Positions 44,256 to 54,045 of a stretch of 64,000 nt of DNA are shown piece by piece (the first letter of the stretch is position 1; each line of letters opens with the position of its first letter). The stretch covers positions 248,001 through 312,000 of the forward strand of contig NZ_CP026514.1 of NCBI RefSeq assembly GCF_002953935.1. The letters are read 5' to 3'. Under the pieces are notes generated by a model that worked only from the letters and a program-made list of their open reading frames with translations, ran no database searches and had not been told where the DNA came from. The translations under genes were made by a program, and so were the position numbers. Source of the stretch: Arthrobacter sp. PGP41. Lineage in GTDB: Bacteria; Actinomycetota; Actinomycetes; Actinomycetales; Micrococcaceae.

Positions 44256-46103
44256 ATGTCTGGAAAACTTACGCCCCGTCGGTTTGCGGCTGTCGTCGGC
44301 GCCCTTGTGGTGCTCCTGGCGGTGCCGCTCGGTCCGGTGGCGTTTTCGGACCACGCCTCCGTTTCGGTGGGTGCGGTGCCGCACTCCACCGAATTGGTCG
44401 CCATGGTCGATTCCGGAACTGAACCGCTGACTGAAATTACCTACGACGTTTTTGCGGCAGACGGCGATGGCTCCGCACCGCTGGCCACAAACAAGGCGGA
44501 ACATATCTTCGGTACCGTTCCTTTCCACCTGCCGGATGGCCGCTATAAGATCCGGGCCACCGCGCCGGGATTCCTGGAAGGTTGGTACACGTCCACCGCA
44601 GGGGCCGGAGAATTCTCCATCTCCGAATTGATCACGTACCAGGACAGCAGGACCTTCGCCACGGCGGACGTGATTGTTGTGGACTCCCTCACCCCTGCCA
44701 ATTCCAGCTGGACCCATGCGGGGTGGACGGTTCTCCATTCGGCCGCGTCCTCCGTTTCCGGGGCTGTCGCCAGCAGCTCCGGAGGGGAGGCAGGGTCACT
44801 GCTCAGCGGCATCGGCGTCGAGTTGCATGATGCGGCAGCTGCACCGGAAACCAGCCTGGTTGGCGAGGCGCTGCGTACCGACGCCAACGGCTACTACACC
44901 TTTGAGGGCGTGGCGCCGGGCACGTACAAAGTGCGGTTCGTCAAGGAAAGTCCCGAAGGGGGAATCACTGAGCGCTGGTGGCCGGAGACGCCGCACCGTG
45001 CTGAGGCGGAGGTTATCACCCTTACCGGCGGCAACCACTTCAATCTGGCCTATGCAGTTTTCCCGCCGTCAGTGCCTGTTGATGCGGCGCGCGTCCTGAC
45101 TCTGTCCGGCCAGCCGGCCCTGGGGGCAACCCTCACCGCCGCTCCGGATTTCGTTGAGGCGGGACCCTTCGGGGAGCCCTGCCTCCAGCGGTACACCTGG
45201 TTCCTCGGCACCGACCTGGTGGAAGATGCATACGGCCCCACCTTCGTTGTTCCCCTCGACGCCGGGGGGAAATCTGTGTCTGCGCGGCTCGACATTGCAG
45301 GTATCGGCTGCACCTACACGGCCCTGGCCAGCAACTCCATCGGGCCGGTGGACCCCGGCCTCACTGCGGTAGGAAATGACGTCGTCGCCGCGCCCGTGGA
45401 CAATACCGGCCAAGCCCCCGCCACGCTGGAGTTCGGACAAGTAACGACGGCGGGAAACACCACCGTCACCCGTCTCGGTTCTGAAGCTGCCCCGCCTGCC
45501 GGCAGCTTCTCATCCCTTACCGACCCGCCTCTGTACTACGACATCGAAACCAGTGCGGTCTTCGACGCCGCACTCGGCGTGGAAGTCTGCATCACCTTCG
45601 ACACCGCCGGCATGACCCAGGCACAGGCGGCGGGGCAGCACCTGTACCACTACGTGGATGGAGCGTGGGAGGACATCACGGTGAGCAGCAGTACGGGAAG
45701 GGTCTGCGGTGTGACGCATTCCTTCTCACCTTTTGCCGTCGGCCAGCCGCATTGGCCGTTCACCGGATTCCTGCAGCCGGTGGACACCGGCGCTGTCCTG
45801 AATGCAATGACCGCCGGGGCTTCGGTGCCCCTCAAGTTCGGCGTGGGCGGTAACCGGGGGCTGGACATCCTGGCCGGCGGAGCGCCGTCGTCGTCTGCGA
45901 TCGCGTGTCCGGGCGGCACCGCGCCGGACGATATCGAGCAGACTGTTGCCGCCGGAACCAGCCTGCTGAGCTACAACGCGGCCAGCGATTCGTACACTTT
46001 CGTCTGGAAGACCGAGAAGGCATGGGCCGGTTCCTGCCGCCAGTTGGAGCTCAGGCTCAATGACGGCACGGTTCATACGGCGCTGTTCCACTTCCGGAAG
46101 TAG
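44256..46103 (+). CDS. Secreted PxKF-domain protein with carboxypeptidase-regulatory-like domain
   Basis: The product of about 615 aa is exported. An N-terminal signal sequence, RRFAAVVGALVVLLAVPLGPVAF, is followed by Ig-like beta domains. A CarboxypepD_reg/CnaB-like segment occupies about residues 155-260 (EALRTDANGYYTFEGVAPGTYKVRFV). The C-terminus from about 505 is a PxKF domain (FLQPVDTGAVLNAMTAGASVPLKF; WKTEKAWAGSCRQLELRLNDGT). PxKF domains occur in large secreted actinobacterial proteins and their role is unknown. The ATG at 44256 has GGAGG 6 bases upstream; the ATG at 44253 is too close. I infer a cell-surface or extracellular function only. Confidence 0.85.
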   Translation: MSGKLTPRRFAAVVGALVVLLAVPLGPVAFSDHASVSVGAVPHSTELVAMVDSGTEPLTEITYDVFAADGDGSAPLATNKAEHIFGTVPFHLPDGRYKIRATAPGFLEGWYTSTAGAGEFSISELITYQDSRTFATADVIVVDSLTPANSSWTHAGWTVLHSAASSVSGAVASSSGGEAGSLLSGIGVELHDAAAAPETSLVGEALRTDANGYYTFEGVAPGTYKVRFVKESPEGGITERWWPETPHRAEAEVITLTGGNHFNLAYAVFPPSVPVDAARVLTLSGQPALGATLTAAPDFVEAGPFGEPCLQRYTWFLGTDLVEDAYGPTFVVPLDAGGKSVSARLDIAGIGCTYTALASNSIGPVDPGLTAVGNDVVAAPVDNTGQAPATLEFGQVTTAGNTTVTRLGSEAAPPAGSFSSLTDPPLYYDIETSAVFDAALGVEVCITFDTAGMTQAQAAGQHLYHYVDGAWEDITVSSSTGRVCGVTHSFSPFAVGQPHWPFTGFLQPVDTGAVLNAMTAGASVPLKFGVGGNRGLDILAGGAPSSSAIACPGGTAPDDIEQTVAAGTSLLSYNAASDSYTFVWKTEKAWAGSCRQLELRLNDGTVHTALFHFRK

Positions 46104-46165
46104 GAAGCCTGCTCCGGGCAATACGGTAGCCGCACCCCGAACACTCCCTGCGGATCCGCACCATG

Positions 46166-46183
46166 TTTCCCCTGTGGCGAACA
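46166..46183 (+). promoter_or_regulatory. Possible ClgR site upstream of clpC
   Basis: The right half GCGAAC matches the ClgR consensus half-site perfectly. The left half, 5 bases away, is degenerate (CCC for CGC). ClgR is the activator of clp genes in actinobacteria, and a TAGCAT -10-like box follows at 46210-46215. Support is one good half-site plus position. Confidence 0.3.
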
Positions 46184-46246
46184 CGCTCCACAACCAGGGG
46201 CCAGCCACGTAGCATCAAAGTACGTCGTAGCTAGGAGTGTGGCGAA

Positions 46247-48739
46247 ATGTTTGAGCGATTTACGGACCGTGCCCGTCGCGTAGTTGTGCTTGCCCAAGAA
46301 GAGGCACGCATGCTGAACCACAATTACATCGGTACCGAACACATCCTCTTGGGTCTTATCCATGAGGGTGAGGGTGTTGCCGCCAAAGCTCTTGAGTCCT
46401 TGAGCATTTCGCTCGACGGCGTTCGCGAGCAGGTGCAGGAGATCATCGGTCAGGGCCAGCAGGCGCCCTCCGGCCACATCCCCTTCACGCCCCGTGCCAA
46501 GAAGGTGCTGGAGCTCTCGCTGCGCGAAGCCCTCCAGCTGGGCCACAACTACATCGGCACGGAGCACATCCTGCTGGGCCTCATCCGCGAGGGGGAGGGT
46601 GTTGCAGCCCAGGTGCTGGTCAAGCTCGGCGCCGACCTGAACCGGGTCCGCCAGCAGGTCATCCAGCTCCTGTCGGGCTACCAGGGCAAGGAGACCACCG
46701 GCGCAGGCGTCGGCTCCGGGCAGCCCGAGGGAACGCCCGCAGGGTCTGTGGTCCTGGACCAGTTCGGCCGCAACCTCACCCAGGCTGCGCGCGAGAACAA
46801 GCTGGACCCCGTCATCGGACGCGAGCAGGAGATGGAACGCGTCATGCAGGTCCTCTCCCGCCGCACCAAGAACAACCCGGTCCTGATTGGTGAGCCGGGC
46901 GTCGGCAAGACGGCCGTCGTCGAGGGCCTCGCCCAGGCGATTGTCCGCGGCGATGTCCCTGAGACCATCAAGGACAAGCAGCTCTACACGCTGGACCTCG
47001 GTTCCCTGGTGGCAGGCTCGCGTTATCGCGGTGACTTCGAAGAGCGCCTGAAGAAGGTCCTCAAGGAGATCCGTACCCGCGGCGACATCATCCTCTTCAT
47101 TGACGAGATCCACACCCTGGTGGGTGCGGGCGCCGCTGAAGGGGCCATCGATGCTGCCTCGATCCTGAAGCCGATGCTGGCCCGCGGCGAACTGCAGACC
47201 ATCGGTGCAACCACGCTGGATGAGTACCGCAAGCACATCGAAAAGGATGCCGCTCTTGAGCGCCGCTTCCAGCCGATCCAGGTCAAGGAACCCTCCGTGG
47301 CGCACGCCATCGAGATCCTCAAGGGCCTGCGCGACCGCTACGAGGCACACCACCGCGTCACCATCACCGACGGTGCCCTGGCCTCAGCAGCCAGCCTCGC
47401 TGAGCGCTACATTTCGGACCGCTTCCTGCCGGACAAGGCGATCGACCTGATCGACGAAGCCGGTGCCCGGCTGCGCATCCGCCGCATGACCGCTCCGCCG
47501 GAGCTCAAGGCCATGGACGAGCGCATCGCCAAGCTGAAGATGGAAAAGGAGTCCGCGATTGACGCGCAGGACTTCGAAGGCGCAGCCGCCCTCCGCGACA
47601 AGGAACAGAAGATGATTTCCGAGCGCTCGGAGAAGGAGCGCCACTGGAAGTCCGGGGGCATGGACGACATCTCCGAGGTGGATGAGGATCTCATCGCCGA
47701 GGTGCTGGCGAACTCCACGGGCATCCCCGTCTTCAAGCTGACCGAGGAAGAGTCCTCGCGACTGCTGAAGATGGAAGACGAACTGCACAAGCGCGTGGTG
47801 GGCCAGAACGAGGCCATCAAGGCCCTGTCCCAGGCCATCCGCCGCACCCGTGCAGGGCTCAAGGACCCCAAGCGTCCCGGCGGCTCGTTCATCTTCGCCG
47901 GCCCCACCGGCGTCGGCAAGACCGAGCTCGCCAAGGCACTCGCCGAGTTCCTGTTCGGTGAAGAGGATGCCCTCATCACGCTGGACATGTCCGAGTACTC
48001 CGAGAAGCACACCGTTTCCCGGCTGTTCGGTGCCCCTCCGGGCTACGTGGGCTACGAGGAAGGCGGCCAGCTGACCGAGAAGGTCCGGCGCCGTCCGTTC
48101 TCCGTGGTGCTGTTCGACGAAGTTGAAAAGGCCCACGCGGACCTCTTCAACTCGCTGCTGCAGATCCTGGAAGACGGCCGGCTGACCGACTCCCAGGGCC
48201 GCGTGGTGGACTTCAAGAACACCGTGATCATCATGACCACGAACCTCGGCACCCGTGACATCTCCAAGAGCGTCGCTACCGGCTTCCAGTCCGGCACTGA
48301 CACGCAGACCGGCTACAACCGCATGCGTGCCCGTGTCACCGAGGAGCTCAAGCAGCACTTCCGTCCCGAGTTCCTGAACCGTGTGGATGACGTTGTGGTG
48401 TTCCCGCAGCTCACCCAGGACGAGATCATCGAGATCGTGGACCTCTTCGTCTCCCGGCTGGAGAAGCGCCTCAAGGACAAGGACATGGGCATCGAGCTCA
48501 CGCCCGCGGCCAAGGTGCTCCTCGCAACCCGAGGCTACGACCCCGCCATGGGTGCCCGGCCGCTGCGCCGCACCATCCAGCGCGAGATCGAGGACCAGCT
48601 CTCCGAGAAGATCCTGTTCGGCGAGATCCACGCCGGCGACATCGTCGTTGTGGATGTGGAAGGCGATGGCGACGACGCGAAGTTCACGTTCGCCGGAAAC
48701 GCCAAGCCGCGCATCCCGGAAATCGCCCCGAGCGTCTAG
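46247..48739 (+). CDS. clpC: ATP-dependent Clp protease ATP-binding subunit ClpC
   Basis: This is the AAA+ unfoldase that feeds ClpP. In order it has two Clp_N repeats at residues 1-145 (each with [14 protein letters not shown]), D1 with Walker A GEPGVGKT at 215-222 and [12 protein letters not shown], a UVR motif and middle domain near 420-470, and D2 with GPTGVGKT at 552-559. D2 also has the ClpP-loop neighbourhood [22 protein letters not shown]. The 830-aa length is typical. AGGAG is 9 bases upstream of the ATG. It is the sole gene of its transcript, closed by the terminator at 48751-48786. Confidence 0.98.
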   Translation: MFERFTDRARRVVVLAQEEARMLNHNYIGTEHILLGLIHEGEGVAAKALESLSISLDGVREQVQEIIGQGQQAPSGHIPFTPRAKKVLELSLREALQLGHNYIGTEHILLGLIREGEGVAAQVLVKLGADLNRVRQQVIQLLSGYQGKETTGAGVGSGQPEGTPAGSVVLDQFGRNLTQAARENKLDPVIGREQEMERVMQVLSRRTKNNPVLIGEPGVGKTAVVEGLAQAIVRGDVPETIKDKQLYTLDLGSLVAGSRYRGDFEERLKKVLKEIRTRGDIILFIDEIHTLVGAGAAEGAIDAASILKPMLARGELQTIGATTLDEYRKHIEKDAALERRFQPIQVKEPSVAHAIEILKGLRDRYEAHHRVTITDGALASAASLAERYISDRFLPDKAIDLIDEAGARLRIRRMTAPPELKAMDERIAKLKMEKESAIDAQDFEGAAALRDKEQKMISERSEKERHWKSGGMDDISEVDEDLIAEVLANSTGIPVFKLTEEESSRLLKMEDELHKRVVGQNEAIKALSQAIRRTRAGLKDPKRPGGSFIFAGPTGVGKTELAKALAEFLFGEEDALITLDMSEYSEKHTVSRLFGAPPGYVGYEEGGQLTEKVRRRPFSVVLFDEVEKAHADLFNSLLQILEDGRLTDSQGRVVDFKNTVIIMTTNLGTRDISKSVATGFQSGTDTQTGYNRMRARVTEELKQHFRPEFLNRVDDVVVFPQLTQDEIIEIVDLFVSRLEKRLKDKDMGIELTPAAKVLLATRGYDPAMGARPLRRTIQREIEDQLSEKILFGEIHAGDIVVVDVEGDGDDAKFTFAGNAKPRIPEIAPSV

Positions 48740-48750
48740 TCTCGACAGCC

Positions 48751-48786
48751 AAAGCCCCGCCACTCCGCAAGGAGCGGCGGGGCTTT
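48751..48786 (+). terminator. Rho-independent terminator of clpC
   Basis: AAAGCCCCGCC (48751-48761) pairs with GGCGGGGCTTT (48776-48786), an 11-bp GC-rich stem 11 bases after the clpC stop. Confidence 0.85.
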
Positions 48787-49141
48787 CGCTTTGCCCTCGG
48801 TCCCGTCAAAGTGTTGGCATCCGGCGGTCACCCGTGGCTAAGTCGCTGCGGCACCGGAGTCATTTGCCGCTTGCTGCTCCTCCGTCGCTTTGACGCAAGC
48901 TACACAAATGACCCCGGCCCCTCCGCTTCGCGTGAGGCGCGCCTATGCACGAGGCGACGGACATCAGGCATTTATGTAGGCGCCGTCAAAGCGAGGAACG
49001 AGCAGGCGCCGGGAAATGTCTGATGGTCGTCGCCGGAGCGGACCCGGGCGCCCTGCCTCCCCTTTGAACTTGAGCGCCGGCGTCGTTCCGTGGGTAGGTA
49101 GCGGTTTGTGATGTAGGACACGGTCCGGTTGAATCGGGGGC
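48787..49141. other. Structured non-coding gap after clpC
   Basis: No gene is seen. A nested hairpin spans 48854-48917: CCGGAGTCATTTG (48854-48866) pairs at 12 of 13 positions with CAAATGACCCCGG (48905-48917). Inside it GCTTGC (48869-48874) pairs with GCAAGC (48895-48900). The loop sequence TCGCTTTGACG (48884-48894) is the exact reverse complement of CGTCAAAGCGA at 48983-48993. Related GTCAAAG words occur near 48808. The region could fold in alternative ways or be degenerate repeats. Confidence 0.55.
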
Positions 49142-51265
49142 ATGGCTAACTTGGAACCGGCGATCCCGGATGAGCGACCTTTGACCCCTTTTCATGATTT
49201 GGACCATTACCTGTCGATCCCGCGGGTTAGTGGTCTGGCGCTGAGCCCCGACGGACGTCGGCTGGTCACCACCGTGGCCACCCTTAACGGCAAGGGCACC
49301 GAATTCGGTACCGCCCTGTGGGAGTTGGATCCCGCGGGGCAAAAGCATGCCCGCCGGATCACCCGCAGCGCCAAGGGCGAGGCGGGGGCGGCGTTCGCCG
49401 CCAGCGGGGACGTCTACTTCACTTCCGCGCGGCCGGATCCGGACAGCCCCGAGGAGGAGCCCGTCAACGCGCTCTGGCTCCTGCCCGCGGACGGCGGTGA
49501 AGCCCGCGTGGTGTTGAACCGGGCCGGCGGAGTGGGCGGCGTGCTGACGGCCAGGAACGCCGATGCCGCCTTCGTTACCGCGGAGGTGCTGGCCGGTTCC
49601 GCCGACGAAGAGGAGGACGCCGAGCGCCGAAAATCACGGAAGGACCGCAAGGTATCCGCCATCCTGCACAGCGAATATCCGGTCCGGTACTGGGACGCTG
49701 ACCTGGGACCGGGCCAGCCGCGGATCTTCGCTGTTGAACGCGGCGAAGAAAAGGACGGCGGCAAGCCGGCAACCGTGGATGCCACCGCGCCGCTGGTCCT
49801 GCGGAACCTCACGCCGGATGCCGGACCCAGGCTGCGGGAAGCGGAAACCGTGGTCAGCCCCGATGGCAAGACCATCTACACGAGCTACACCAAGCCGCTG
49901 GCCAAGGCTGACAGCAGGTCCATCCTGGTGGCCGTGGACGTGGCCTCCGGCAGCACCAAGGTGCTGCTGGACGAGGAAGGCATGAGCTTTTTCCCGGGCC
50001 CCGTCAGCCCCGACGGCAGCATCCTGGCGGTGGTCAGCGAAAGCGACACCACCCCGCAGGAAGCCCCGCAGGTCAAGCTCCACCTTCTGGAGGTAACGGG
50101 GGAAGGCGGAGAGGCCCCCGGCGGGCTGGTGCCGTTGGCTCACGACTGGGACCGTTGGCCTAAGCCGGCTGCCTGGCTTCCGGACGGGTCCGCCCTCCTG
50201 GTCACCGCGGACGACGACGGCGCGTCGCCGGTTTTCCGGATCAGCGTCCCCGCCGCCGCGGCTGAAGTCAGTGTCACCCGGGTGACCCAGGACGCTGCGG
50301 CATACTCCGACGTCGTGGTTTCGCCGGACGGACGCAGCGCCTACGCCCTGCGGAGCTCCTACGAGTTCCCGCCTGAAGCGGTCCGCCTGGACCTGCGGAC
50401 GGGGGAGGCCACGCGGCTGCCCGCCCCCGCGGAGCGGCCGGTCCGCCCCGGCAGGCTGGAACGCATCGCTGCGACGGCGGCGGACGGGTCCCGCGTCCCG
50501 GCCTACCTGGCGCTGCCGGAGGGCGCGTCCGCGGAGTCTCCGGCGCCTATGCTCCTGTGGATCCACGGCGGACCGCTCGGGTCCTGGAACGCCTGGACCT
50601 GGCGGTGGAACCCGTGGCTGATGACTGCCAAGGGCTACGCGGTCCTCCTGCCGGACCCTGCGCTCTCCACCGGGTACGGCCAGGCCCACATCCAACGCGG
50701 GTGGGGAGCCTGGGGCAAGGCGCCGTTCGCGGACCTGATGGCGGTCACGGACGCCGCGGTCCAGCGGCCCTACGTCGACGCCGGCCGCACCGCCGCCATG
50801 GGAGGTTCCTTCGGCGGCTACATGGCCAACTGGGTTGCAGGGCAGACGGATCGGTTCAGGGCAATCGTGACGCACGCCAGCCTGTGGGCCCTGGACCAGT
50901 TCGGCCCCACCACGGACGCCTCGCAGTACTGGCTGAAGGAAATGACAGAAGAGATGGCGCTGGACAACTCGCCGCACCTTCACGTTGAAAACATCGGCAC
51001 GCCCATGCTGGTGATCCACGGGGACAAGGACTACCGGGTGCCCATTGGCGAGGGGCTGCGGCTTTGGTACGAGCTTCTGTCCAAGTCAAAGCTCGCCGCG
51101 GACCAGGACGGGCAGACGCCGCACCGGTTCCTGTACTTCCCGGACGAGAACCACTGGGTGCTCCAGCCACAGCATGCAAAGGTCTGGTACCAGGTTGTGG
51201 AGTCATTCCTGGCCAGGAATGTCCTTGACCAGGACGTGCCACTGCCCCCCGAGCTCGGGCTCTAG
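49142..51265 (+). CDS. Prolyl oligopeptidase family peptidase (S9C, acylaminoacyl-peptidase-like)
   Basis: The 707-aa serine peptidase has an N-terminal seven-bladed propeller (LSPDGRRLV, VVSPDGKTIYTSY, VVSPDGRSAYALR repeats). A C-terminal alpha/beta hydrolase follows from about residue 430 (LWIHGGPLGSWNAWTWRWNPW). The nucleophile is Ser556 in GGSFGGYMANW, and the triad is completed by the Asp in GDKDYRVPIGEG and the His in DENHWVLQP. It degrades short peptides in the cytosol. The insert KEDEERRKSRKDRK-like charged loop at about 160 is unusual but lies between blades. It is a monocistron. Confidence 0.93.
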   Translation: MANLEPAIPDERPLTPFHDLDHYLSIPRVSGLALSPDGRRLVTTVATLNGKGTEFGTALWELDPAGQKHARRITRSAKGEAGAAFAASGDVYFTSARPDPDSPEEEPVNALWLLPADGGEARVVLNRAGGVGGVLTARNADAAFVTAEVLAGSADEEEDAERRKSRKDRKVSAILHSEYPVRYWDADLGPGQPRIFAVERGEEKDGGKPATVDATAPLVLRNLTPDAGPRLREAETVVSPDGKTIYTSYTKPLAKADSRSILVAVDVASGSTKVLLDEEGMSFFPGPVSPDGSILAVVSESDTTPQEAPQVKLHLLEVTGEGGEAPGGLVPLAHDWDRWPKPAAWLPDGSALLVTADDDGASPVFRISVPAAAAEVSVTRVTQDAAAYSDVVVSPDGRSAYALRSSYEFPPEAVRLDLRTGEATRLPAPAERPVRPGRLERIAATAADGSRVPAYLALPEGASAESPAPMLLWIHGGPLGSWNAWTWRWNPWLMTAKGYAVLLPDPALSTGYGQAHIQRGWGAWGKAPFADLMAVTDAAVQRPYVDAGRTAAMGGSFGGYMANWVAGQTDRFRAIVTHASLWALDQFGPTTDASQYWLKEMTEEMALDNSPHLHVENIGTPMLVIHGDKDYRVPIGEGLRLWYELLSKSKLAADQDGQTPHRFLYFPDENHWVLQPQHAKVWYQVVESFLARNVLDQDVPLPPELGL

Positions 51266-51306
51266 CTTCTCCGGCAGGTATAGGCAAAACCTTTTTCAGG
51301 CATTTT

Positions 51307-51335
51307 CCCGCCCGCTCCGGAAAGGGGCGGGCGGG
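51307..51335 (+). terminator. GC hairpin after the S9 peptidase
   Basis: CCCGCCCGC (51307-51315) pairs perfectly with GCGGGCGGG (51327-51335) across an 11-base loop. No U-tract follows. Confidence 0.6.
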
Positions 51336-51660
51336 GCCTGCAAAAGCCTTTACGGACATTGCCCTCATCATCGAAAAGAAAAGCGGCCCGTCAAGAGAAA
51401 AACCGGCACCAGCTCCCGGCCCCGGCGCGGATGACGCTCACCGGGAGTGCCACGAATGACGGCAAGCACAGCTGCGGAGTCCCGCAATCCCTGTGGGAAG
51501 CAGTCCGGTGGGCGTTTCCCGGCCGCGTGGCCAAATGTACCGGGTGCTTGGCAGCACGGCATTTGTACTGGCGCGGATAAAAGCCGGGACCCTGTCCCGT
51601 GGACAGCGAGGACATGCCAGCAGAAGGAGTGCGCGGTGGGGCGCCGTCGGCTGTGCGAAC
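51336..51660. other. Non-coding gap upstream of argA
   Basis: About 325 bases with no supported gene. Short open frames here have no ribosome site or family resemblance. It ends with the argA -10 box. Confidence 0.4.
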
Positions 51661-51666
51661 TAGGAT
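51661..51666 (+). promoter_or_regulatory. Candidate -10 of argA (leaderless)
   Basis: TAGGAT ends 6 bases before the GTG at 51673. No ribosome site is seen. Confidence 0.5.
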
Positions 51667-51672
51667 TGCCCT

Positions 51673-52182
51673 GTGACTGACTCCTTCCATATTCGTCCTG
51701 CCCGCACTGGTGACGTCCCCGCCATCAAGAAGCTGGTGGCGCCGCTGGCGGAGCAGCGGATCCTCATGGCCAAGGAGACGGTGGCCTACTACGAAAGCCT
51801 GCAGGAGTTCCGGATCGCTGAATCCAGCGACGGCGAAGTCATTGGCTGCGGGGCGCTGCACGTCATGTGGGAAGATCTTGCCGAAGTTCGTACCCTCGCT
51901 GCTTCCCAGGACTGGCGCGGCAAAGGCGTGGGGCACGTGCTGGTGGAGAGCCTCCTCGATGAAGCCCGGGCCCTTGGCGTCTCCCGCGTTTTCTGCCTGA
52001 CGTTCGAGGTGGACTTTTTCAAACGCCACGGGTTCGACGTCATGGCCGACCAGTCCGCGGTTGACCCGGTGGTGTATTCGGAGCTCCTCCGTTCGCATGA
52101 CGAAGGTGTTGCCGAGTTCCTGGACCTCGCACGGGTGAAGCCCAATACCTTGGGCAACACACGCATGATCAAAGTGCTGTGA
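51673..52182 (+). CDS. argA: N-acetylglutamate synthase, short GNAT type
   Basis: The 169-aa GNAT acetyltransferase is of the kind used by mycobacteria for the first arginine step (acetyl-CoA plus glutamate to N-acetylglutamate). IRPARTGDVPAIKKLVAPLAEQRILMAK, GCGALHVMWEDLAEVRTLAASQDWRGKGVGHVLVESLL (with the RxGxG acetyl-CoA loop) and FFKRHGFDVM fit that family. No kinase domain is present, as expected for the short form. It is monocistronic and leaderless, followed by a terminator. Confidence 0.9.
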   Translation: MTDSFHIRPARTGDVPAIKKLVAPLAEQRILMAKETVAYYESLQEFRIAESSDGEVIGCGALHVMWEDLAEVRTLAASQDWRGKGVGHVLVESLLDEARALGVSRVFCLTFEVDFFKRHGFDVMADQSAVDPVVYSELLRSHDEGVAEFLDLARVKPNTLGNTRMIKVL

Positions 52183-52267
52183 CTGCCGGCTGACCTGACC
52201 TGCCAGGATTCCCTTTCTTCGATTTGATGGATAAACTGGCTGCGGCCGGGATGGGGGGCCTACAGGG

Positions 52268-52298
52268 AAGGGACAGTCATTTGGGGGCTGTCCCTTTT
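52268..52298 (+). terminator. Rho-independent terminator of argA
   Basis: AAGGGACAG (52268-52276) pairs with CTGTCCCTT (52288-52296), continuing into TT. It lies about 85 bases after the argA stop. Confidence 0.8.
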
Positions 52299-52408
52299 CT
52301 GCCTCCGCCACCGGAGTTGATTGCCGGGCGGCGTCCCTACCGTTGTCCGGCCTGCCGGTAGTAGGGTCAAGGTGACATTCTCCAGGAAGCAGAACCAGGA
52401 GCGCCGCC

Positions 52409-53410
52409 ATGAAAAAACTCATTAACGATCCTCGGGCCGTAGTGGATGAATCCGTGCGGGGCTTTGGTTTGGCCCACGCCGACTTGGTTACCGTCAGCTC
52501 AGATCCAACGTTCATCACGCGCAAAGACGCGCCCGTGAACGGCAAGGTGGGACTGGTCTCCGGAGGCGGCAGCGGGCACGAGCCGCTGCACGCCGGCTTT
52601 GTGGGACCGGGAATGCTCGACGCCGCCGTGCCGGGGGCGGTGTTCACCTCGCCGACGCCGGACCAGATCCTTCCGGCGACCCTCGCGGTCAACTCGGGGG
52701 CCGGCGTCGTGCATATCGTGAAGAACTACACCGGCGACGTCCTGAACTTTGAGACGGCAGCCGAACTGGCGGAAGCCGAGGGCGTCAGCGTCCGCACGGT
52801 CCTGGTGAATGACGACGTCGCCGTCGAGGACTCCCTGTACACTGCAGGCCGCCGCGGTGTGGGCGGGACGGTGCTGGTGGAGAAGATTGCCGGTGCCGCC
52901 GCCGAAAGGGGCGATGACCTGGCGGCTGTGGCCGCCGTCGGCGAACGGGTCAACGCCAATGTCCGCACCATGGGCGTTGCCCTGTCCGCCTGTACCGTCC
53001 CGCACGCAGGCTCGCCCAGCTTTGACCTCACCGAGGACGAGATTGAAATCGGCATCGGCATCCATGGGGAGCCCGGACGCCACCGCATCCCCATGGAGAA
53101 CGCGGACGGCATTACAGACCGGCTGCTGGAACCCGTACTGGCGGACTTGGGAATCACGCAGGGGGATAGAGTCCTGCTGTTCGTCAACGGCATGGGCGGC
53201 ACGCCTCTGAGTGAGCTGTATATCGTTTACCGGCGTGCTGCGCAGGTCCTGGCCGAGCGCGGCGCCACCGTGGAGCGTTCGCTGGTGGGCGACTACATTA
53301 CGTCCCTGGAAATGCAGGGCTGCTCCATCTCAGTCCTGCGGCTGGATGACGAGCTCACGGATTTGTGGGACGCGCCGGTGCACACGGCAGCGCTGCGCTG
53401 GGGTGTGTAG
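52409..53410 (+). CDS. dhaK: PTS-dependent dihydroxyacetone kinase, DhaK subunit
   Basis: DhaK binds dihydroxyacetone covalently for phosphorylation by ADP-bound DhaL. The 333-aa protein has [27 protein letters not shown] in the substrate pocket and the hemiaminal-forming His219 in GIGIHGEPG, matching His218 of the E. coli enzyme. [20 protein letters not shown] and [12 protein letters not shown] are also conserved. GGAGC precedes the ATG. It is the first gene of dhaKLM. Confidence 0.97.
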   Translation: MKKLINDPRAVVDESVRGFGLAHADLVTVSSDPTFITRKDAPVNGKVGLVSGGGSGHEPLHAGFVGPGMLDAAVPGAVFTSPTPDQILPATLAVNSGAGVVHIVKNYTGDVLNFETAAELAEAEGVSVRTVLVNDDVAVEDSLYTAGRRGVGGTVLVEKIAGAAAERGDDLAAVAAVGERVNANVRTMGVALSACTVPHAGSPSFDLTEDEIEIGIGIHGEPGRHRIPMENADGITDRLLEPVLADLGITQGDRVLLFVNGMGGTPLSELYIVYRRAAQVLAERGATVERSLVGDYITSLEMQGCSISVLRLDDELTDLWDAPVHTAALRWGV

Positions 53411-53412
53411 CA

Positions 53413-54045
53413 GTGGCACTGGACGTCACCTGGGCGGTGAAGTGGCTGACGCTCTCCGCGCAGGCACTGGCAGAAAACCGGGTCTACCTGATTGAACTCG
53501 ACCGCGCCATCGGCGATTCGGACCACGGGGAAAACATGGACCGGGGTTTCCAGGCCGTCCTGTCGAAGCTGGCGGAGGCGCCCCCGGAGACACCCGGGGC
53601 TGCCTTGAAACTGACCGCCATGACCCTGATGTCCAAGGTCGGCGGGGCTGCCGGCCCTCTGTACGGCACGGCCTTCCTCCGTGCGGCCACGTCCCTGGGG
53701 GACTCCGCGGAAATCGCTCCGGCGGCCTGGGCAGACGCCCTGACCGCCGCCCGCGACGGCATTGTGGCGCGCGGGAAGGCCGAGTCCGGGGACAAGACAA
53801 TGGTGGATGCGTGGACTCCGGCGGCCGAGGCAGCACAGAAGGCTGTGACGAACGGCGGTTCGGATGTCCTGTCGGTCCTGGTTGCAGCAGCCGAGGCCGC
53901 CGAGGCCGGGGCCGTCGCCACCGATCCCATGGTGGCGCGCAAAGGCCGCGCGAGTTACCTCGGGGAGCGCAGCGCCGGTCACCGCGATCCCGGCGCCGCC
54001 TCCTCAGCGCTGATTCTCCGTGCAGCCGTGGGGGCAGCTGCGTGA
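53413..54045 (+). CDS. dhaL: Dihydroxyacetone kinase, DhaL subunit
   Basis: The 210-aa ADP/ATP-binding helical barrel has GDSDHGENMDRGF, with the Mg-coordinating aspartates, KVGGAAGPLYGT and ASYLGERSAGHRDPGA-S, all DhaL signatures. The GTG at 53413 is two bases after the dhaK stop; the open frame extends upstream into dhaK without support. It overlaps dhaM (GTGA). Confidence 0.96.
   Translation: MALDVTWAVKWLTLSAQALAENRVYLIELDRAIGDSDHGENMDRGFQAVLSKLAEAPPETPGAALKLTAMTLMSKVGGAAGPLYGTAFLRAATSLGDSAEIAPAAWADALTAARDGIVARGKAESGDKTMVDAWTPAAEAAQKAVTNGGSDVLSVLVAAAEAAEAGAVATDPMVARKGRASYLGERSAGHRDPGAASSALILRAAVGAAA

Noticed and set aside
51447..51680. Open frame in the gap before argA
   Set aside because: It runs over the argA start in another frame, with no motif or ribosome site.
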